From Epiperipatus broadwayi (lineage: Eukaryota > Onychophora > Udeonychophora > Euonychophora > Peripatidae), in NCBI GenBank assembly GCA_028023455.1, contig JAQFVV010006310.1, positions 808,001-872,000 on the forward strand: a stretch of DNA of 64,000 nucleotides, given 5' to 3'. Below are positions 46,781 to 59,894 of the stretch, piece by piece; the stretch's first letter is position 1; each line of letters starts with the position of its first letter. A model generated the notes under the pieces. That model saw only the letters and a list, made by a program, of their open reading frames with translations. It searched no databases and had not been told where the DNA came from. A program made the position numbers and the translations under genes.

Positions 46781-49275
46781 TGTGATGGAAAACAGAAATA
46801 AAAGTAGAAAGATGTAAATGAAGAATGAATGATAAGAATAAATTAGAAGAATATAAAATAAAAGTTGAAGAAACCATGGAAGAGTTGGTTGGGGATGAAT
46901 ATAAGGACTGGGTGGTGAAATAGAAAAACTGGCAAATAGGATTTTAGGTGAGAATATTCAGAAAAATAAAAATAATAGAAAAGTGAGTAAGAGTGTAAAA
47001 GAGAAGGGGAAAGCAGGCAGAGAATATACATGTGCTATTAAAAACAAAAAAGGGAAAAAGATGTTAATGATAAATGGGAACAGTATTTAAAGAAAAAGAA
47101 GTTGGACAAAATATATAATTATAAAGAAAGAATGAAATTAAATAATAAATTGTTAGAGGATATTAATAAAAGTGGTAGAGATGGGAGTAAAAAATTTTGG
47201 AAATATATTAAAAGGAAAGCAGAGAAGAGAGAAATTGTATTACTAGATGATGAGGGAATAGAGTGTAATCTAGAGTTGAATTAGAGACAATGTTAAATAA
47301 GTATGTAATGGATATAGAAAAGATGTTAGATGTGAAGAACAGAGTGATAACAAACATAAAAGCATAGAGAAATGGAAATGTTAAGTTTACAGAAAATTAA
47401 CTGAATGAGGCTGGGAAAAAACTGAAAAGTGGAAGGTTTAGATGGATGGGCAGTAGAGATGATAATGAATTTAAGACATAGGGTAAAATTAAACCTACTA
47501 TCATGTTTTAATAGAATGGCACAGAAGAGATTTTCCGGATAATTGGAGTAATACATAAATAAAGTTACTATTTAAAGAAAAGGGTTAAGATCATAGAAAG
47601 TAATTGTAGACTAATAATGGTAACATCAGTGTTATATAAAGTTTTTACATATATGGTAGCTTGGAAAGATCACAAAAATGAATGGAAGAAAATAATATAA
47701 TGGGAGAAATGCAAAGCTTCTTTCAATTGGATAGGCGTGTAGGAGAGTTTATTTGTAGTTACACACCTTATGGATATGAGTAGAATACAGGGAGTTATAT
47801 ATAGTTTTTATAGATATAGAGAAGGCATATGATAAACAGAAATAGATTATGGGTATGTTTAGTAAATTTGGGAATGGATGAAACTTTAGGGGATCTTATT
47901 AAGAGATTGTACAAAAATAATTACTATACATATTAATTAGAGAGTATAGATTCAGTTAAAGTTTAAAATGGGGTGGGATTATGACAAGGATGCCCTATGT
48001 CACCTATTTTGTTTTTGTTGTATTCAAGAGAAATGGAGAGAGCCATAGAAGGACTAAGAAGAGGAACAGAGATATCTAAATAGGTGGCAAGGAGTATATA
48101 TTCATTATTGGGTCATTTATTTACAAATGATGTCTTCTTATGCACATAAAGGGAAAATATCAAAATTATGCTGAGGACATGTGCAAGGGTAGGAAAAGAG
48201 ATGGGAATTAAATTTAGTGAAGAAAAATCAAAAGTAATGATGATTAATACTGGAGAAAATGAAGACAAAGAATTTTTAGTGGAGGATATAAAGTTAAGTG
48301 TAGTGAATAGGTATAACTATTTAGTAATCAGAGAAATTGCTTGGATGAGCGAGAAAAAAAATTGATAAATGAAGCAAAGAAAAGAGAACGATAAAGAAAT
48401 TAACAGTTTTCATATAATAAATATGATGTAGCTAGAATTGTATGGGAGTGGCAGTAGCAGGGTTAACATATGGTAAGATATATTATGTGTTAGTAAAGGG
48501 GTGTTAGATTACTTAGAAAAAGTACATAGAGAAGTAGGAAAACATGCATTAGATGCAGATGTGTGGATGGCAAAAGAGGCAATTCAAGGAGAAATGGGAT
48601 GGTCAAGTTTTTATATGATAGATGCAAAAGGCAAAATTAAAATGGTCGGTAGATTACAGTTTATGGATAATAAGAAAATAGCCAAAATAATATTTAATTG
48701 GGTTACAAGTTAAGGAAGGCAACAAGTTGGGTGAGAAAGTTAGTATGGTATGCAGAAGATTTGGATAAAAAATTTATGTCAATATATTTATACAAAAGGT
48801 GGGATGATTGTGCTACAAGAATTGTTGAGTACTGTAGTGGCAAGGAATGGGATAGAAGAATGAATGCATTAATAAAGAATAGGGAGCTGGAGAGATGAAG
48901 AACTAGTATGAAAAGTAAAGAGTTTAAATATATATAGAAGTAAACTGAATATTGGGTGCAAATTAATTTTTATGATAATAGCCAGAGAAGTAGTTTACTG
49001 TTTCAGGTTTTAACAGGATCTTTAACAATAAAGGAATATACACATAAATGGGAAAATATGGCTGATTTAGTCTGCAAGTTATATAAGGACAGCATAGAAA
49101 ATATTAGGCATCTGTTAATTGAATGTAAATGTCTGCAAGCAGAAAGGGTACAAATAATGAAGTTGTGGGGGAATAAATATAAACAAAATGATTATACAGA
49201 AAATGATTTCTTGGTTTTTATGCTGAGTTTAGAAAAAGATAATGGAGATTTACATATAAAGGCCATGGAGTAGAC
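46781..49275 (+). pseudogene. LINE ORF2, reverse transcriptase and C-terminal part (broken)
   Basis: A lysine-rich linker (47,102-47,284, containing KFWKYIKRKAEKREIVLLDD) precedes the polymerase. Palm motif A is FIDIEKAYDK at 47,807-47,836. QGCPMSPILF near 47,985-48,015 is the motif around the active site. The catalytic Y-x-D-D position reads FTNDVFL at about 48,122-48,142, so one Asp is lost. GKEMGIKFSEEKSKVMM (48,190-48,243) and LDYLEKVHREVGKHAL (48,504-48,551) are typical following segments. Near 49,100, IRHLLIECKCLQAER is the usual C-terminal H-x4-C segment. At least six frame changes or stops are needed to join them, so no active enzyme is made. Confidence 0.8.
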
Positions 49276-49554
49276 AAAAATTATGTTGTGAAAATGGGCA
49301 GGGTAGAGAATATAGGAACAACTTAGGGTGGGGAATGGAAAGGGAAGCTAAAGTGACTGACAAGTTTCTTTGGTCATGATAGTCGAGAGATTCTTGAATC
49401 CAAAAAAGGATAAATCAACAATACATCTCATCATCATCTTATATTGTTTAAATGTATAAATTTGATTTTTTGTTTTAACATTCCTAACCAGAGGAATAAT
49501 GAAGAACTGAAAGTACTAAAATATATAGTTAATGAACTGGATTCAAATCTTTAT

Positions 49555-49840
49555 GTCAAGTAGATTGCCTTGGGCTCAAAACCATAGGCTGGTTTGAATT
49601 TTAAATTTTCAGCTTTATAAATAAAATGAAATTAAAGATGGTTGCTATATATCTATTTTTTCCACTTTTAATTTTGGTCTAATTGATAGCTGAAAAAGCC
49701 AGAAACTAGTCTGAGGCTAGGAATTTAAATACCAAGGACAGAGATTTTATATACACCTGATAATTATTTATTACTCAAGCTTACATTATATGACAGTAAA
49801 AGGTAACTCTGCTTTTCTCTTGTCAAAGACTTTGAATTTC
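49555..49840 (+). repeat. Second copy of the LINE 5' region, with hammerhead-like remnant
   Basis: It aligns in order with 44,770-45,060 although separated from it by the whole LINE. At 49,690-49,711 CTGAAAAAGCCAGAAAC is followed by TAGTC: one side of stem II has been deleted, but CTGA, GAAAC and TAGTC and the downstream TGAGG remain. It ends with ATTACTCAAGCTTACATT and GGTAACTCTGC, matching the palindrome arm next to it. Confidence 0.5.
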
Positions 49841-50241
49841 ATAAATCTGTAGTTTAACAAATTTATAAATTTCATAATACTGAGATTAACTAAAAATAAT
49901 TTAAATAATTATTGTTAAATCTTAAAACCCAGTCTATTTCCAAAACAAATTAACCAAGATAAATAAATAAATGAAAAGAAAGTTAATACAATCATTAGTT
50001 ATTTATAATTAATCTTAGAATTATAATTCTAGTTAATTTTAAAATAAAATAATGTAAAAACGCATAGATTTATTATAAGTTGAAATGAGAGACTTAATAT
50101 AGTTCAACATTATTTGTATAATTATTACATTAAAACAGGCAAAACTCTCTATATGTACTCAGTGCAAGCCAGAGTAATCAATAGATTCCATAAGGTTTGT
50201 GCATAAAATCCCCATCTAGTGGCTACTCATCCAATATCCCA

Positions 50242-50271
50242 GACTAGTTTCTGACTTGTGGCCTTTGTCAG
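50242..50271 (-). ncRNA. Hammerhead-ribozyme-like motif, left arm
   Basis: The minus strand reads CTGACAAAGGCCACAAG, then TCAGAAACTAGTC. In hammerhead terms: CTGACAA (consensus CUGANGA with one change), a G-C-rich stem II closing an ACAA-type loop, GAAAC, TA, GTC. C and G around TA would be a one-pair stem III, as in the minimal hammerheads of Penelope-like elements. The flanking CTCA/TGGG allows stem I. The core change makes efficient cleavage unlikely. Confidence 0.45.
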
Positions 50272-50328
50272 TGAGGTGTCTTGGATGTGAAGATCTAGGT
50301 GCAGTGCATTCAGATCCAAGGCTCCTCA

Positions 50329-50358
50329 CTGACAAAGGCCACAAGCCAGAAACTAGTC
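50329..50358 (+). ncRNA. Hammerhead-ribozyme-like motif, right arm
   Basis: The plus strand reads CTGACAAAGGCCACAAGCC, then AGAAACTAGTC. It is preceded by CCTCA and followed by TGGGG, which can form a 5-pair stem I with one wobble. It differs from the left-arm motif by one base in stem II (GCC against GTC), so the arms have started to diverge or be corrected. Confidence 0.45.
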
Positions 50359-50466
50359 TGGGGATAGTGGATGAGTAGGCACTAGATGGAAATTTTATGC
50401 ACAAGCCATTGATTACTCTGGCTTGCACTGAGTGGCAATAGGTACAGAGAGTTTTGCCTGTTTTAA

Positions 50467-51589
50467 TAACAGTTAAAAGCAAGCATAAGAAATGGTGATC
50501 ATGTGATGTTTATAATTTTATTATATATATATATGTAAATCATTCATTTAATTATCATCACGGGACTGCACTGCCTTAATATGTAGTCTATAAATTATAA
50601 TGTCAAATACAGGGTTTTCGATTATTAAAAATTGATTAATATGAATATGTTCTTACTTTTAAAGGATATACATTTGTTGTTTGTTTAATATATTTAAATA
50701 TAAACACACATGTGGGCATTCCTCCCCAGAGTGTCTGTTTTACTTAATTTTGTATAAATTAACAGTTAAAAAAATTATAACGATCATTTCAATTGACAAA
50801 ACAAAAAAAAAACTTTTAACTGCTTTTAATTTTCCAAAACCGAATCGAAAAGACAAAGTAATTATGCAATAGCTTCAGGCACATCTATTAGAGCTTTGAT
50901 ATTTTTTTCAAAGAAAAAATCAACAAAAAAAAAAGGAAAAAATAAGATTATTTTATAATATAAACTGGCCCGTCTAGACCCAGGTCTGTTGTTCTGCAAA
51001 ACAATAAAGAAAATCAGGAAAAGAGATGAGCTTATCTCTCCCAAAAAAATCCTTTGAGATCACTTGGAACCTATTCACCCTCCCAATTATTAACAACAGA
51101 ACGATAAATATGTTGGTCTAGTAAACCATTGATAAGAACTCTCAGAACTTAGCATAACCTCATTTAACTTTGTATATATCCTTTCCAATTTGTACACAAA
51201 GTAATTAATAAATATATTTTTTGAAACAAAAGTAAAAACTGCATGAGGCTAACTTGCAAAAATGTTCAATTTGAAATAATTATAGAATACAGTTTTAATC
51301 TATACATTACTGAAGTGAGTGTAAACATTTACAAGAAATGTTAAAATATTAAGATTTAACTTTTTTTAAAAAAAACAACAACAACAACAACAAAACATTC
51401 AATCTGATTATAAATTACGTAACAGTAACCATAAGAAAAAATGAAAGGATTTCAATTAACAATAATATCCAGGAAAAAGTTTGTCAATTCCAAAAAATAT
51501 TCTAGCAACGGACATTCAAAAAAAAAAAATCAATAAAAAACATTTGATCATTAGAATGGGATATGGTTAAGTATGGATTCTAAAGCTCA
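50467..51589. other. AT-rich stretch, no gene seen
   Basis: Contains a (TA)n tract near 50,521-50,535 and an (AAC)n tract at 51,376-51,393. Open runs at 50,681-50,872 and 50,862-51,044 show low-complexity K/N/F translations without domains. Confidence 0.4.
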
Positions 51590-52110
51590 AGTTCCTTGGA
51601 TTTCACTTAGTCATTTCTGGCGCTCAAACTTTTTATGAACTCCCAGAGCAATCAACCCTTACATTATTTTATTTTCTTAGTGGTAATCTGACATATTTCT
51701 CACCCATTCCACTAGCAAATATTATTAATTTATGTGCTGTCCACAATTTATTCTTGATTTAAAGGTCTGAAGATCATAAGTCAATTTATCACTTCTGGTG
51801 CTCGAACTTCCTGCGAATTCTCAGGCAATGAACTATTCAATTACTTTTTCAAATTATTAATTAATGCCAACGATTAAAATTCATTTTGAAATCAACACAT
51901 GTTCGTAATAGTATTAAAAAAAAACGTTTGCTAAACTGCTAAGATAAAACAATAAAATATATTACTAGCTGGCATGTTATGTCCTGTATGGTTTAATACA
52001 ATAGTCAAGTGGAGAACAGCATTCTTGGATTGCAGCTGCAGCTGTATCATTTCTGCTGCTTGAACTTTTTATGAACTCTATAATAAACCATTGAATTATT
52101 TTTTGTCGTT
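51590..52110 (+). repeat. Three spaced copies of an 'A/GCTCAAACTTTTTATGAACTC' unit
   Basis: ATTTCTGGCGCTCAAACTTT with TATGAACTCCCAGAGCAATC (about 51,613), ACTTCTGGTGCTCGAACTTC with GCGAATTCTCAGGCAATGAA (about 51,790) and ATTTCTGCTGCTTGAACTTT with TATGAACTCTATAATAAACC (about 52,049) are successive related units about 180-260 bp apart, each followed by ATTATTTTTT-like sequence and ATTATTAGTTAAT. A fourth relative is at 60,545-60,655. Confidence 0.5.
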
Positions 52111-55100
52111 CATTATTAGTTAATTACCTCAATCTGCCTTCAAGTAAAGAACTTAGTAAAAAATTAGATACATTTAACATGTATAACTAAATGAATTTTA
52201 TATCTGTAAAATTATTTTTATAATATCAATAAACATTTCTTCAAGTTCTCAATATAATAGAAGTATTTTAAGTAGGAGATATAGAACTACTCTTCTTAAA
52301 GGGGGTGCAAAACTGTTTTTACACACTTAAGAATTATTGTTAGTGATTAAATAAATAATCTGCTCAATTATATTAGAGGGATGGCAAGAAGTGATAAACT
52401 AACATCATTAATCCAGGAAAATACCAATTTAGTTTTAATTTTTGAAACAGTGTTTAGGCAAAAAACGATAGACACCCCTATATATATGTATTTATTACGA
52501 AAAAAACTAGAGATGTTATAAAATTTACTACAGAAACATTAATTAATATGAATCCGTTTTTCAAAACCTTTTTCATTATATATCTTTTTATCATACTATT
52601 TTCCTGTGGATACCTTTCAAGTGAATAATGTGGAATTAAGTTCTTTTAGCTTAATGATCAATACCATTTTAATCTGGGTAAAAAGGCTATAGCCCACAGG
52701 TATTTAAGTAAGGGGGATAACAAGATTTTAACTAAGGATTTAAAAAATTAAAGTGCAGAGTAATTTCAACCATTAAATAATTATTTCCAAAACTAATTTT
52801 TGCTTTTATTTTTAATGGAGAAAGTAGAATTGAAAGGCAATTTTTTTACACTAATAATAAAAAAAATTCATTCATTTCTTTTGCTTTACTTCTATTTTAA
52901 GCGGAAATGCTGATACTATTTTTTCAAGCTATTGCAGATCAACATCTCAATATCTAAAACCCAGGGTACACATATCACAGATTAAAAAAATAATGATATA
53001 AATACATATTTTAAGCTATAGCCAGTTAATGACATATATTCTACAATACAAACATTTTAATTGTCAGCTAATTTTTAGATGATATCATTTATACATGATT
53101 TCATTTAACATTCTATAATTTCAGTTTTTATTTTTATCACAACATTTCAATTCCACCAATAATGTATCCATCCACTAATGCATAAACTCAAGTCACTCCC
53201 ACTCACTAGGCATGCATTTCTGCTGAACTTTATATATCAAATACCTGAATATCATGCCTGTAGTATTTTTTCAATACACTATTCATGCAAGATAGGGACT
53301 TGTTTCCCCCCCATAATTTGTGCATATTTCCAAAATTTAATTGTTTATTTATTAAATCTTTTTTTTTTTTTTTTAAATCCCTTTTTATTTTTAAAATAAA
53401 TGTATTATCAAACAAAAACAAAAAAATTCTTGCAATCTGTGTTTTCTGTAAAAAATGATTTGGCTCACTCTTTCATATCATCAAAGCTCTACAATTTTTA
53501 ATTGATATTCATGTACTTGAAGAAAATACACAAACATAAAAAATTATGCGCAAAACATAGGATTCCAATATTACAAACAAACAAAGTATTTTTTAAAAAT
53601 CATACAGCAAGTTAAAATAAATGTTTTGTTTTGGTAATGTTTATTTTGCAAACTGAAAATGAACTGAGGAAAAATAATAATTGGATAATGTAATACTTTA
53701 AATTTCACATATTAATTAACTGATATTTTATACTTGTATTTATAAAGTATAATATATATAGTGTTGGATATGATCATATGCTGCAAGCTGAACAATAACA
53801 AGTATAATAATCAACAAAACAATTCATATATTGCGTGACTTTGCTTTTTAAGCTTGTATTACAGGTATATTGATTCACTTGATTGTCTTTAATTAGTTAC
53901 ATGTATGTCATGAAAATGCACAGCCATACACAAATGGGAATTAATGAGATCTTTTTAAAAATGATAATTTTATTCATAAACCAGATATTAATATTGTCAT
54001 GCTGCAGATGTTAAATGCATATTAACATAATTACAATAAAGTTTTAACAGATGTTATATATTCACTGTTCTTTCCTAAAAGGCAATGCTTTAATATCTAT
54101 TCTTGAATACTCATTAATTTATAACAAAAATGTTTACATTAATTTAAGAATATCAACATATAAGATACATTATATTCCATGCATAAAAATAATGATAGTA
54201 CATTAATTTACTGAAAGTTCCCAATTCTATTCTATTGGCACAATGAGAGAAAAATATAATAAACCTTACTCAAAATTTTGAAAGGAAAAAAATTCTATTT
54301 CCCTTGAGAAGATAAACACATATTTGAAACATATAAGTTATAGAATCAAAGAAAAATTCTAATAGTACATTTAGATGTTTTAGTATAATGAAAATAAGTT
54401 CATTATTACTTCACTCACTTATGTCATAAATACCTTAAATAGCTTTATCACTGAAGAGGTTTTGTAATATATTGGAAAACATAAACTTCTTGTCCAAAAT
54501 CAAAGTCTTGGCAAGATCATCCACAAACTTTATTTCTTGATTTGTAAGCAGATTGTTTCATAAATCAACTACAATGTTATGTTTACTAGTTCTTTGATGT
54601 ACAGGTACTTTAGCAAATCAGTCTGTTCTGGTTAAGATATCAAATAATCATTTTTGAGATTATTTTCTAGATTTTTACAGCATGGTTTATTTTCAATTTC
54701 AAGGAACTATATGGCTTAAGAATGGTGATCTATATACTTCTACTGGCCTCTGGCCAGACAACCAAGACAACTGAACAATGCTAAAGTGGAAAATCTATAG
54801 TAAAAAATACTTTAAGTGATGAGATTGTTTCTCTTTCCACCACCATGATCAGTGTCCCATATTTGAATCGGGTAATAACTGTTAATCTTATAATCTCCTA
54901 ATTTTGAGTTATTCTCCACTGCAAAACTCTCCATTTCTGACTTCACTCAATAATTCAAACTAACTTCAATTGTACTGAAAAAACACTTTTTATCTTCTTC
55001 TTATAGCTGATTTATCTGTAGAACAAATCCATTTTTTAAAGTTCAGAAGTCAACTTCTCATCTGCCCAGAATATTATTCAGCAAATAACATTTAATCCTT

Positions 55101-58100
55101 TAATTCTGTTTATCAAATTAATTGTTGTGTTTTTAAATTTATTTTCTTTACAAAAGATTTTTCTTTAGAGTTTTACAATAATTTTACAGAAGAAAAATTT
55201 CCAAACATTACTGTGCAATGTCTCTTTAATATTTCTTTTCTTTTTAATAATTCAGGGTAATGTTAACTAAATCAAACTTTGCATTACTGACCTAAGTAGA
55301 TATTTATCTTTGCATTTTTTAAATATAACGGTAAACTGCTTCAACAGTAGCCAATGTTTCACCTGTTTCAGGTTGAGAATTTAATGAACACTGAATAAAC
55401 ATGAGATATTAAAATTTCCATAACACATCATATTTTGGCTGTGTACTTTCATGGATCCTCTGGGAACTTCTTTAACTAATATCAAAATATTATCTGACAT
55501 ATGACCGGAAATTAATAATGTATTTTCAAAATATATAACAAATGTTTTTGATATTCATCAGCCAATATAAAAAAATTTTGATTTCAATTGAAATGTACAT
55601 GAATAATGTCCTACTATCCTTCAAGTCTGATCAAAACAATTACATCTCGTATAAGGTGTCCTTGATAATATTCTTTTTTTACTTTCAAACGGAAAGTCTC
55701 ATTTATTACCAAACATTTAATCATTCATTTTACATGGAATAGCAGATTATTATTCCAGAACATTCATCTTTATTAATTAAAATCAGTGATCATTAAGGGA
55801 TATTTCAAATTCAGTTCCGATACCTAAGTTTCATGATTTGTTGGTACAAAACTTAAATATGTTATATGTTATGATTTATTTTTCATTTAATCTTGATTTT
55901 GCACTCATCAGTTTTCTTTAAATATTTTCGAAGATGTAGAAATACTACATGGTAAGTGGCCTAAATAGATACTGCTCATTTTAATTTCAGTCAGTCCTAA
56001 CGATATTGATTTTGCTTACTGTCCTGAAAATTACCTGAGTTCTCTTGGATTCCCAATAGATCTTTTACAATTAATGCATGGCAATGTTCCTTTACTTATT
56101 TTATATTTTTATTGCTTATATGTAGTACCACTTGGGCATTTAATGGAGATTGGATTTCCTTGTGTAAATCTGCCTTCCTATCATGTTGCTTTATCAATAT
56201 AGAATAATGAACTATTTAATCTAGGGATTATATTTAAAACAGCTGTCGGCTCATAAAAATAAGCTTCTTTACATGAACTACAATCATTATAACAAATACC
56301 ATACTCACTAACTATACTGTATTTAATTAGTCAGAAAAAACAAAAATAGCAGTTACACTGAAGCATAAAAACTATTTTTTTCATATTTCATTTATGGCAA
56401 GCTTAACTTATGTCCAAAGTTATTAGTGACTAATGATAGGATAAAATACACAGACATATTTAAAAAAAAATAATAAAAAATTCATAATAAAGAAACAAGT
56501 TAATTCTAACAAATATTGCATTATAAAATTGCGACTTAAAATGCTTAAGAACAAGATAATTTATTAAAATATTGGTGCATATTTAGTATGAGGATGTAAT
56601 GTATTTTCAACATACTGTACTTATTATATTTAGAATTGTTTATATCCAATGAAAGCTACTGCTATAATGACATTCTTTGTTATAGTCATATTCTAGAAAA
56701 AAAATGTAATCAGGCAATACCAGGACTTTATGGTATAATAATATAAAAAATAAATTGATAAACTTTTTTAGTCTGCATGAAATTCTTTAATTGCATTGTT
56801 TGCAGTAAAAAAATAAATAGTAGATAATTATTTAGAAGTAAATCTCCAAAGATTGAGATTTTCTACATTAATTAGTCTATAATACATTAATTAATAATAT
56901 TTAATTAAGTAGTACATAATCCATTTGAATATTTATTTCTTAGATTCTTATAACAGTTACTTCACTATAAAATATTTAACTTATGACTAAAACCATCTGA
57001 AAAAGATAGAAGAATGTATAGTGGAATCGAAATTTTAAGTACATCTTAAAAAAGGAAAATGAATATGGAAAAAAAAATGGAAGGTTGGATTAATGATAAC
57101 ATGTAGTTATGTTTAATTAAAAAAAAAGATATATTAATCTTTAACTGGGTTAAAATTCATATCTGGGCTAGTAATAATATAAGCTCTAGCCTAATAAATG
57201 ATTAATAATAATTATTAGTGCATTTATCTAAAGGTAAAAGTGCCAAAAATACAAGTGCAGGAAATTTGATATTCATTTATATAGTCAGCGAGTGTTTATA
57301 ACAAGTTCAAAGGCAAATATATATATATATTGTTGATATAATATTATGGAAGCAGACTAGCCTTCACACATGCACTGTAGATTTGACATGTACCCTTCTC
57401 CCCCAGTCAATAAATATTTCAAAAGTATAAATAGTCTACCCATGTATAGAGCTTACTCTTAAATAAACCAACTGGTTTATTTAAAGAATAAGTTGGCTAT
57501 ATTATTAATTATTCCATATACTGTTGATAAAAACACAAAGAACATTAATTCCAAAAATACAGTGATAAATAATAATTAATAAATAGTATAACTAATTGCA
57601 TTTTTGGCAGTGAGTGCCCCCATTTTTTTTTTTGGCAAGTGTGCTAAGCATGAAAATACATTTAGGTTATACTGCTATTTAATAACTAATATTTATCTCC
57701 ATATTTTGGAATTAATATTCCGTTTGTTTAAATTTATTTTTGTAACAGATTTCTTTTTTACATAAACATGGTTAATGTAAATTATTGGTGATGGAGGGAA
57801 TAAAGTCAAACTACAGACTCAGTGTTCATAGTATGAAATCTTCACTACCAGAGAAAACCACATCACATTACAATTGTATTTTTTCAATACAGTTAGTATA
57901 TCAACATTCATTAGATCAAACTATTTTTCTGGAACATTGTTTACTGTTTGAATAAGTATGGCTTTAGAATCACTTATTTACAAATATTGGTTACCATACA
58001 GTTGACTATCTCAAAAGAAATTCTAAGCTATCTAGAAAAAAAAACATACATTGCAAGATTCAATTAAATTTGAATTTCATGGAACACAATTTATATTTCT

Positions 58101-59894
58101 GAAAATATAAACTAATTTTTTTTTAGACTTTCACAAAAAATTTTGCCTAAAAAGAGGTTATTAGGGAATAAGATGCAATAACAAATAACACATAATTATA
58201 ACAAATTATTTGATATTTACCAGTGAAATGCCTTTCTATATTTGAATAAATAAAAGAAAATTGTACAAAACATTAAACAGTCTAACATTCATCATTAGAA
58301 TGCCAAACTTAGTTTTATATAAAAAAAAATCCATTTTAATATTTTTTTTTTCAAAATATATGCTAAATAATTTTGTTTATCTATATATTTAGGTACAAAT
58401 AATAATAGAAATCAAATGGTTTACTATTCAGAAATTCACAAAAATTTTGGGCATCAGAAATAATAGAGCTGCATCACAACTGCTGTATCAAATGATTGAT
58501 AGTGGCACTTATTTTGGGCATATTAAAAATCAGTCTAAATAACAAAAACCTGTTTTATGTTTGAAAAAAAAAAGAATGGTGAAAGAAATGGATGACCAAT
58601 GCATGTGAAAGGACTTCCATTATCATCACTAAATAAATAAACTCTAGAGCATTTAGTAAACATAATAATGGGCCACTCTGAAGAAATTCTATTCAAATGA
58701 TTGTCCAGAATTCATCCTAATAATAATAGTAATTTTATATTTAAAAAAGAATAGTCAAGAGATATAAATAATAAAATATAAAAAATTACATTTGAATTAA
58801 TTAAATATAATTTTTTTATAAATATTTTAATATGTATAGTCAATTTGTCATATATGTATAGTTTTTATTTGAGCATTACTTAAACATATTGTATAATTTC
58901 AGCTCTAAGGATGAATGTTAAACAGTTAAAACTGTCATCTATTTTGGAATATTGATTAAAATTAAATACAAAAGAAATTGTGTTGATATTGTTTGTTTTT
59001 TCTTTTTTTTACTATGTTCTTATTAATAAGTAATAAATTTACTATTTATACATTATTTGATCAGTTGTTTCGAATGGCAAATGAATCTCAAGCACCAAAA
59101 TGGTATAAGGTGCACAACGAAATTGCCACTAACTTTTCTCATTGAAAATTGATACATGAAACTTCATTTTTTCACATCCTTATTCCCACTTAATTACCCA
59201 AGAAATATTTAAATCAAGTCAAAAGAAATACAAATTGTTATTTTTCAATAATTCTGTTAACACACCTTAAAGTAATATAAATGCATTTTTGAAGAGATGT
59301 AGCTTCAATCATCATATATAAATATATTTTTACTATGGGCACCATACTACATAAAAAATTGACAAATTGCTCTGCAGTATTCATGCATTTCAGGAATAAT
59401 TTTCATTAGATGCATTGAAGTACTGCCAATAATTCATGCAAATATAACTGCCCAACTTATATTAGCCCAGCAATGGTAGTGACTAACAACTTTCAAGGTA
59501 TAAATATTTAACACTATTGTCATTTATTATAAATTATCCTATTCCAACATGTCTAAAAGTTTATCAAAGCAGAATCAGAGATTCAATTCATCAAAAACTT
59601 GAATTAAGAAGTGTCAAACATTGAAATATGTAATATATAGGTATATTTTTATTTAATGATTTTTTTAAATATATTCATACATTTTAGTTGGAGATTGCAA
59701 AATCATTAAAAAACTTTAAAGTCACTTCAAAAATAGATTGCACTTTAGAGTTTTATCAACTCTTAATTTGCACTGAACATTAATTTGCATATAGTTTCTG
59801 ATATAATTGTAATTAAAAAGGAAATTGACTTGATTTTAATTTTTAAATGTCAAAAATAATACTAAACTTTACTATTTAGATATAAATATTGAGA
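52111..59894. other. 7.8 kb of AT-rich DNA without identifiable features
   Basis: Every frame is dense with stops. About 54,460-56,250 is less AT-biased than the rest and its minus strand has several runs of 20-30 open codons, but I could not connect them into a recognisable protein, so I leave it unnamed as a possible old element. Short microsatellites (TA runs near 57,320) and many A/T homopolymers occur. I see no RNA gene. Confidence 0.4.

Larger units (their letters stand above)
44770..49435 (+). mobile_element. Decayed CR1-like non-LTR retrotransposon (LINE)
   Basis: In order on the plus strand: a 5' region of about 270 bp related to other fragments nearby, ORF1 relics (PHD finger, coiled coil, SGNH esterase), APE-type endonuclease, reverse transcriptase and a C-terminal Cys/His segment, then a 3' end running into a CATCATCAT motif near 49,428-49,436. 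PHD plus esterase in ORF1 is the known hallmark of CR1-like LINEs. The plus strand is markedly purine-rich (A/G), unlike its surroundings. Stops and frameshifts are numerous, so it is dead. No clear target duplication was found, as usual for CR1. Confidence 0.8.
50130..50466. repeat. 337-bp palindrome: inverted dimer of the LINE-5'-like unit
   Basis: TTAAAACAGGCAAAACTCTC at the left and GAGAGTTTTGCCTGTTTTAA at the right are reverse complements, and the ~150-nt arms match almost throughout. The centre is TTGGAT(27 nt)ATCCAA. Both ends coincide with TTAA, so a TA or TTAA target duplication is possible but cannot be separated from the palindrome. Each arm carries one hammerhead-like core, facing opposite ways. 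An open run on the minus strand (50,216-50,482) only reflects the palindrome. Confidence 0.75.

Noticed and set aside
54460-56250. Possible decayed pol gene on the minus strand
   Set aside because: Short open pieces could not be ordered into any recognisable reverse transcriptase, RNase H or integrase motif.
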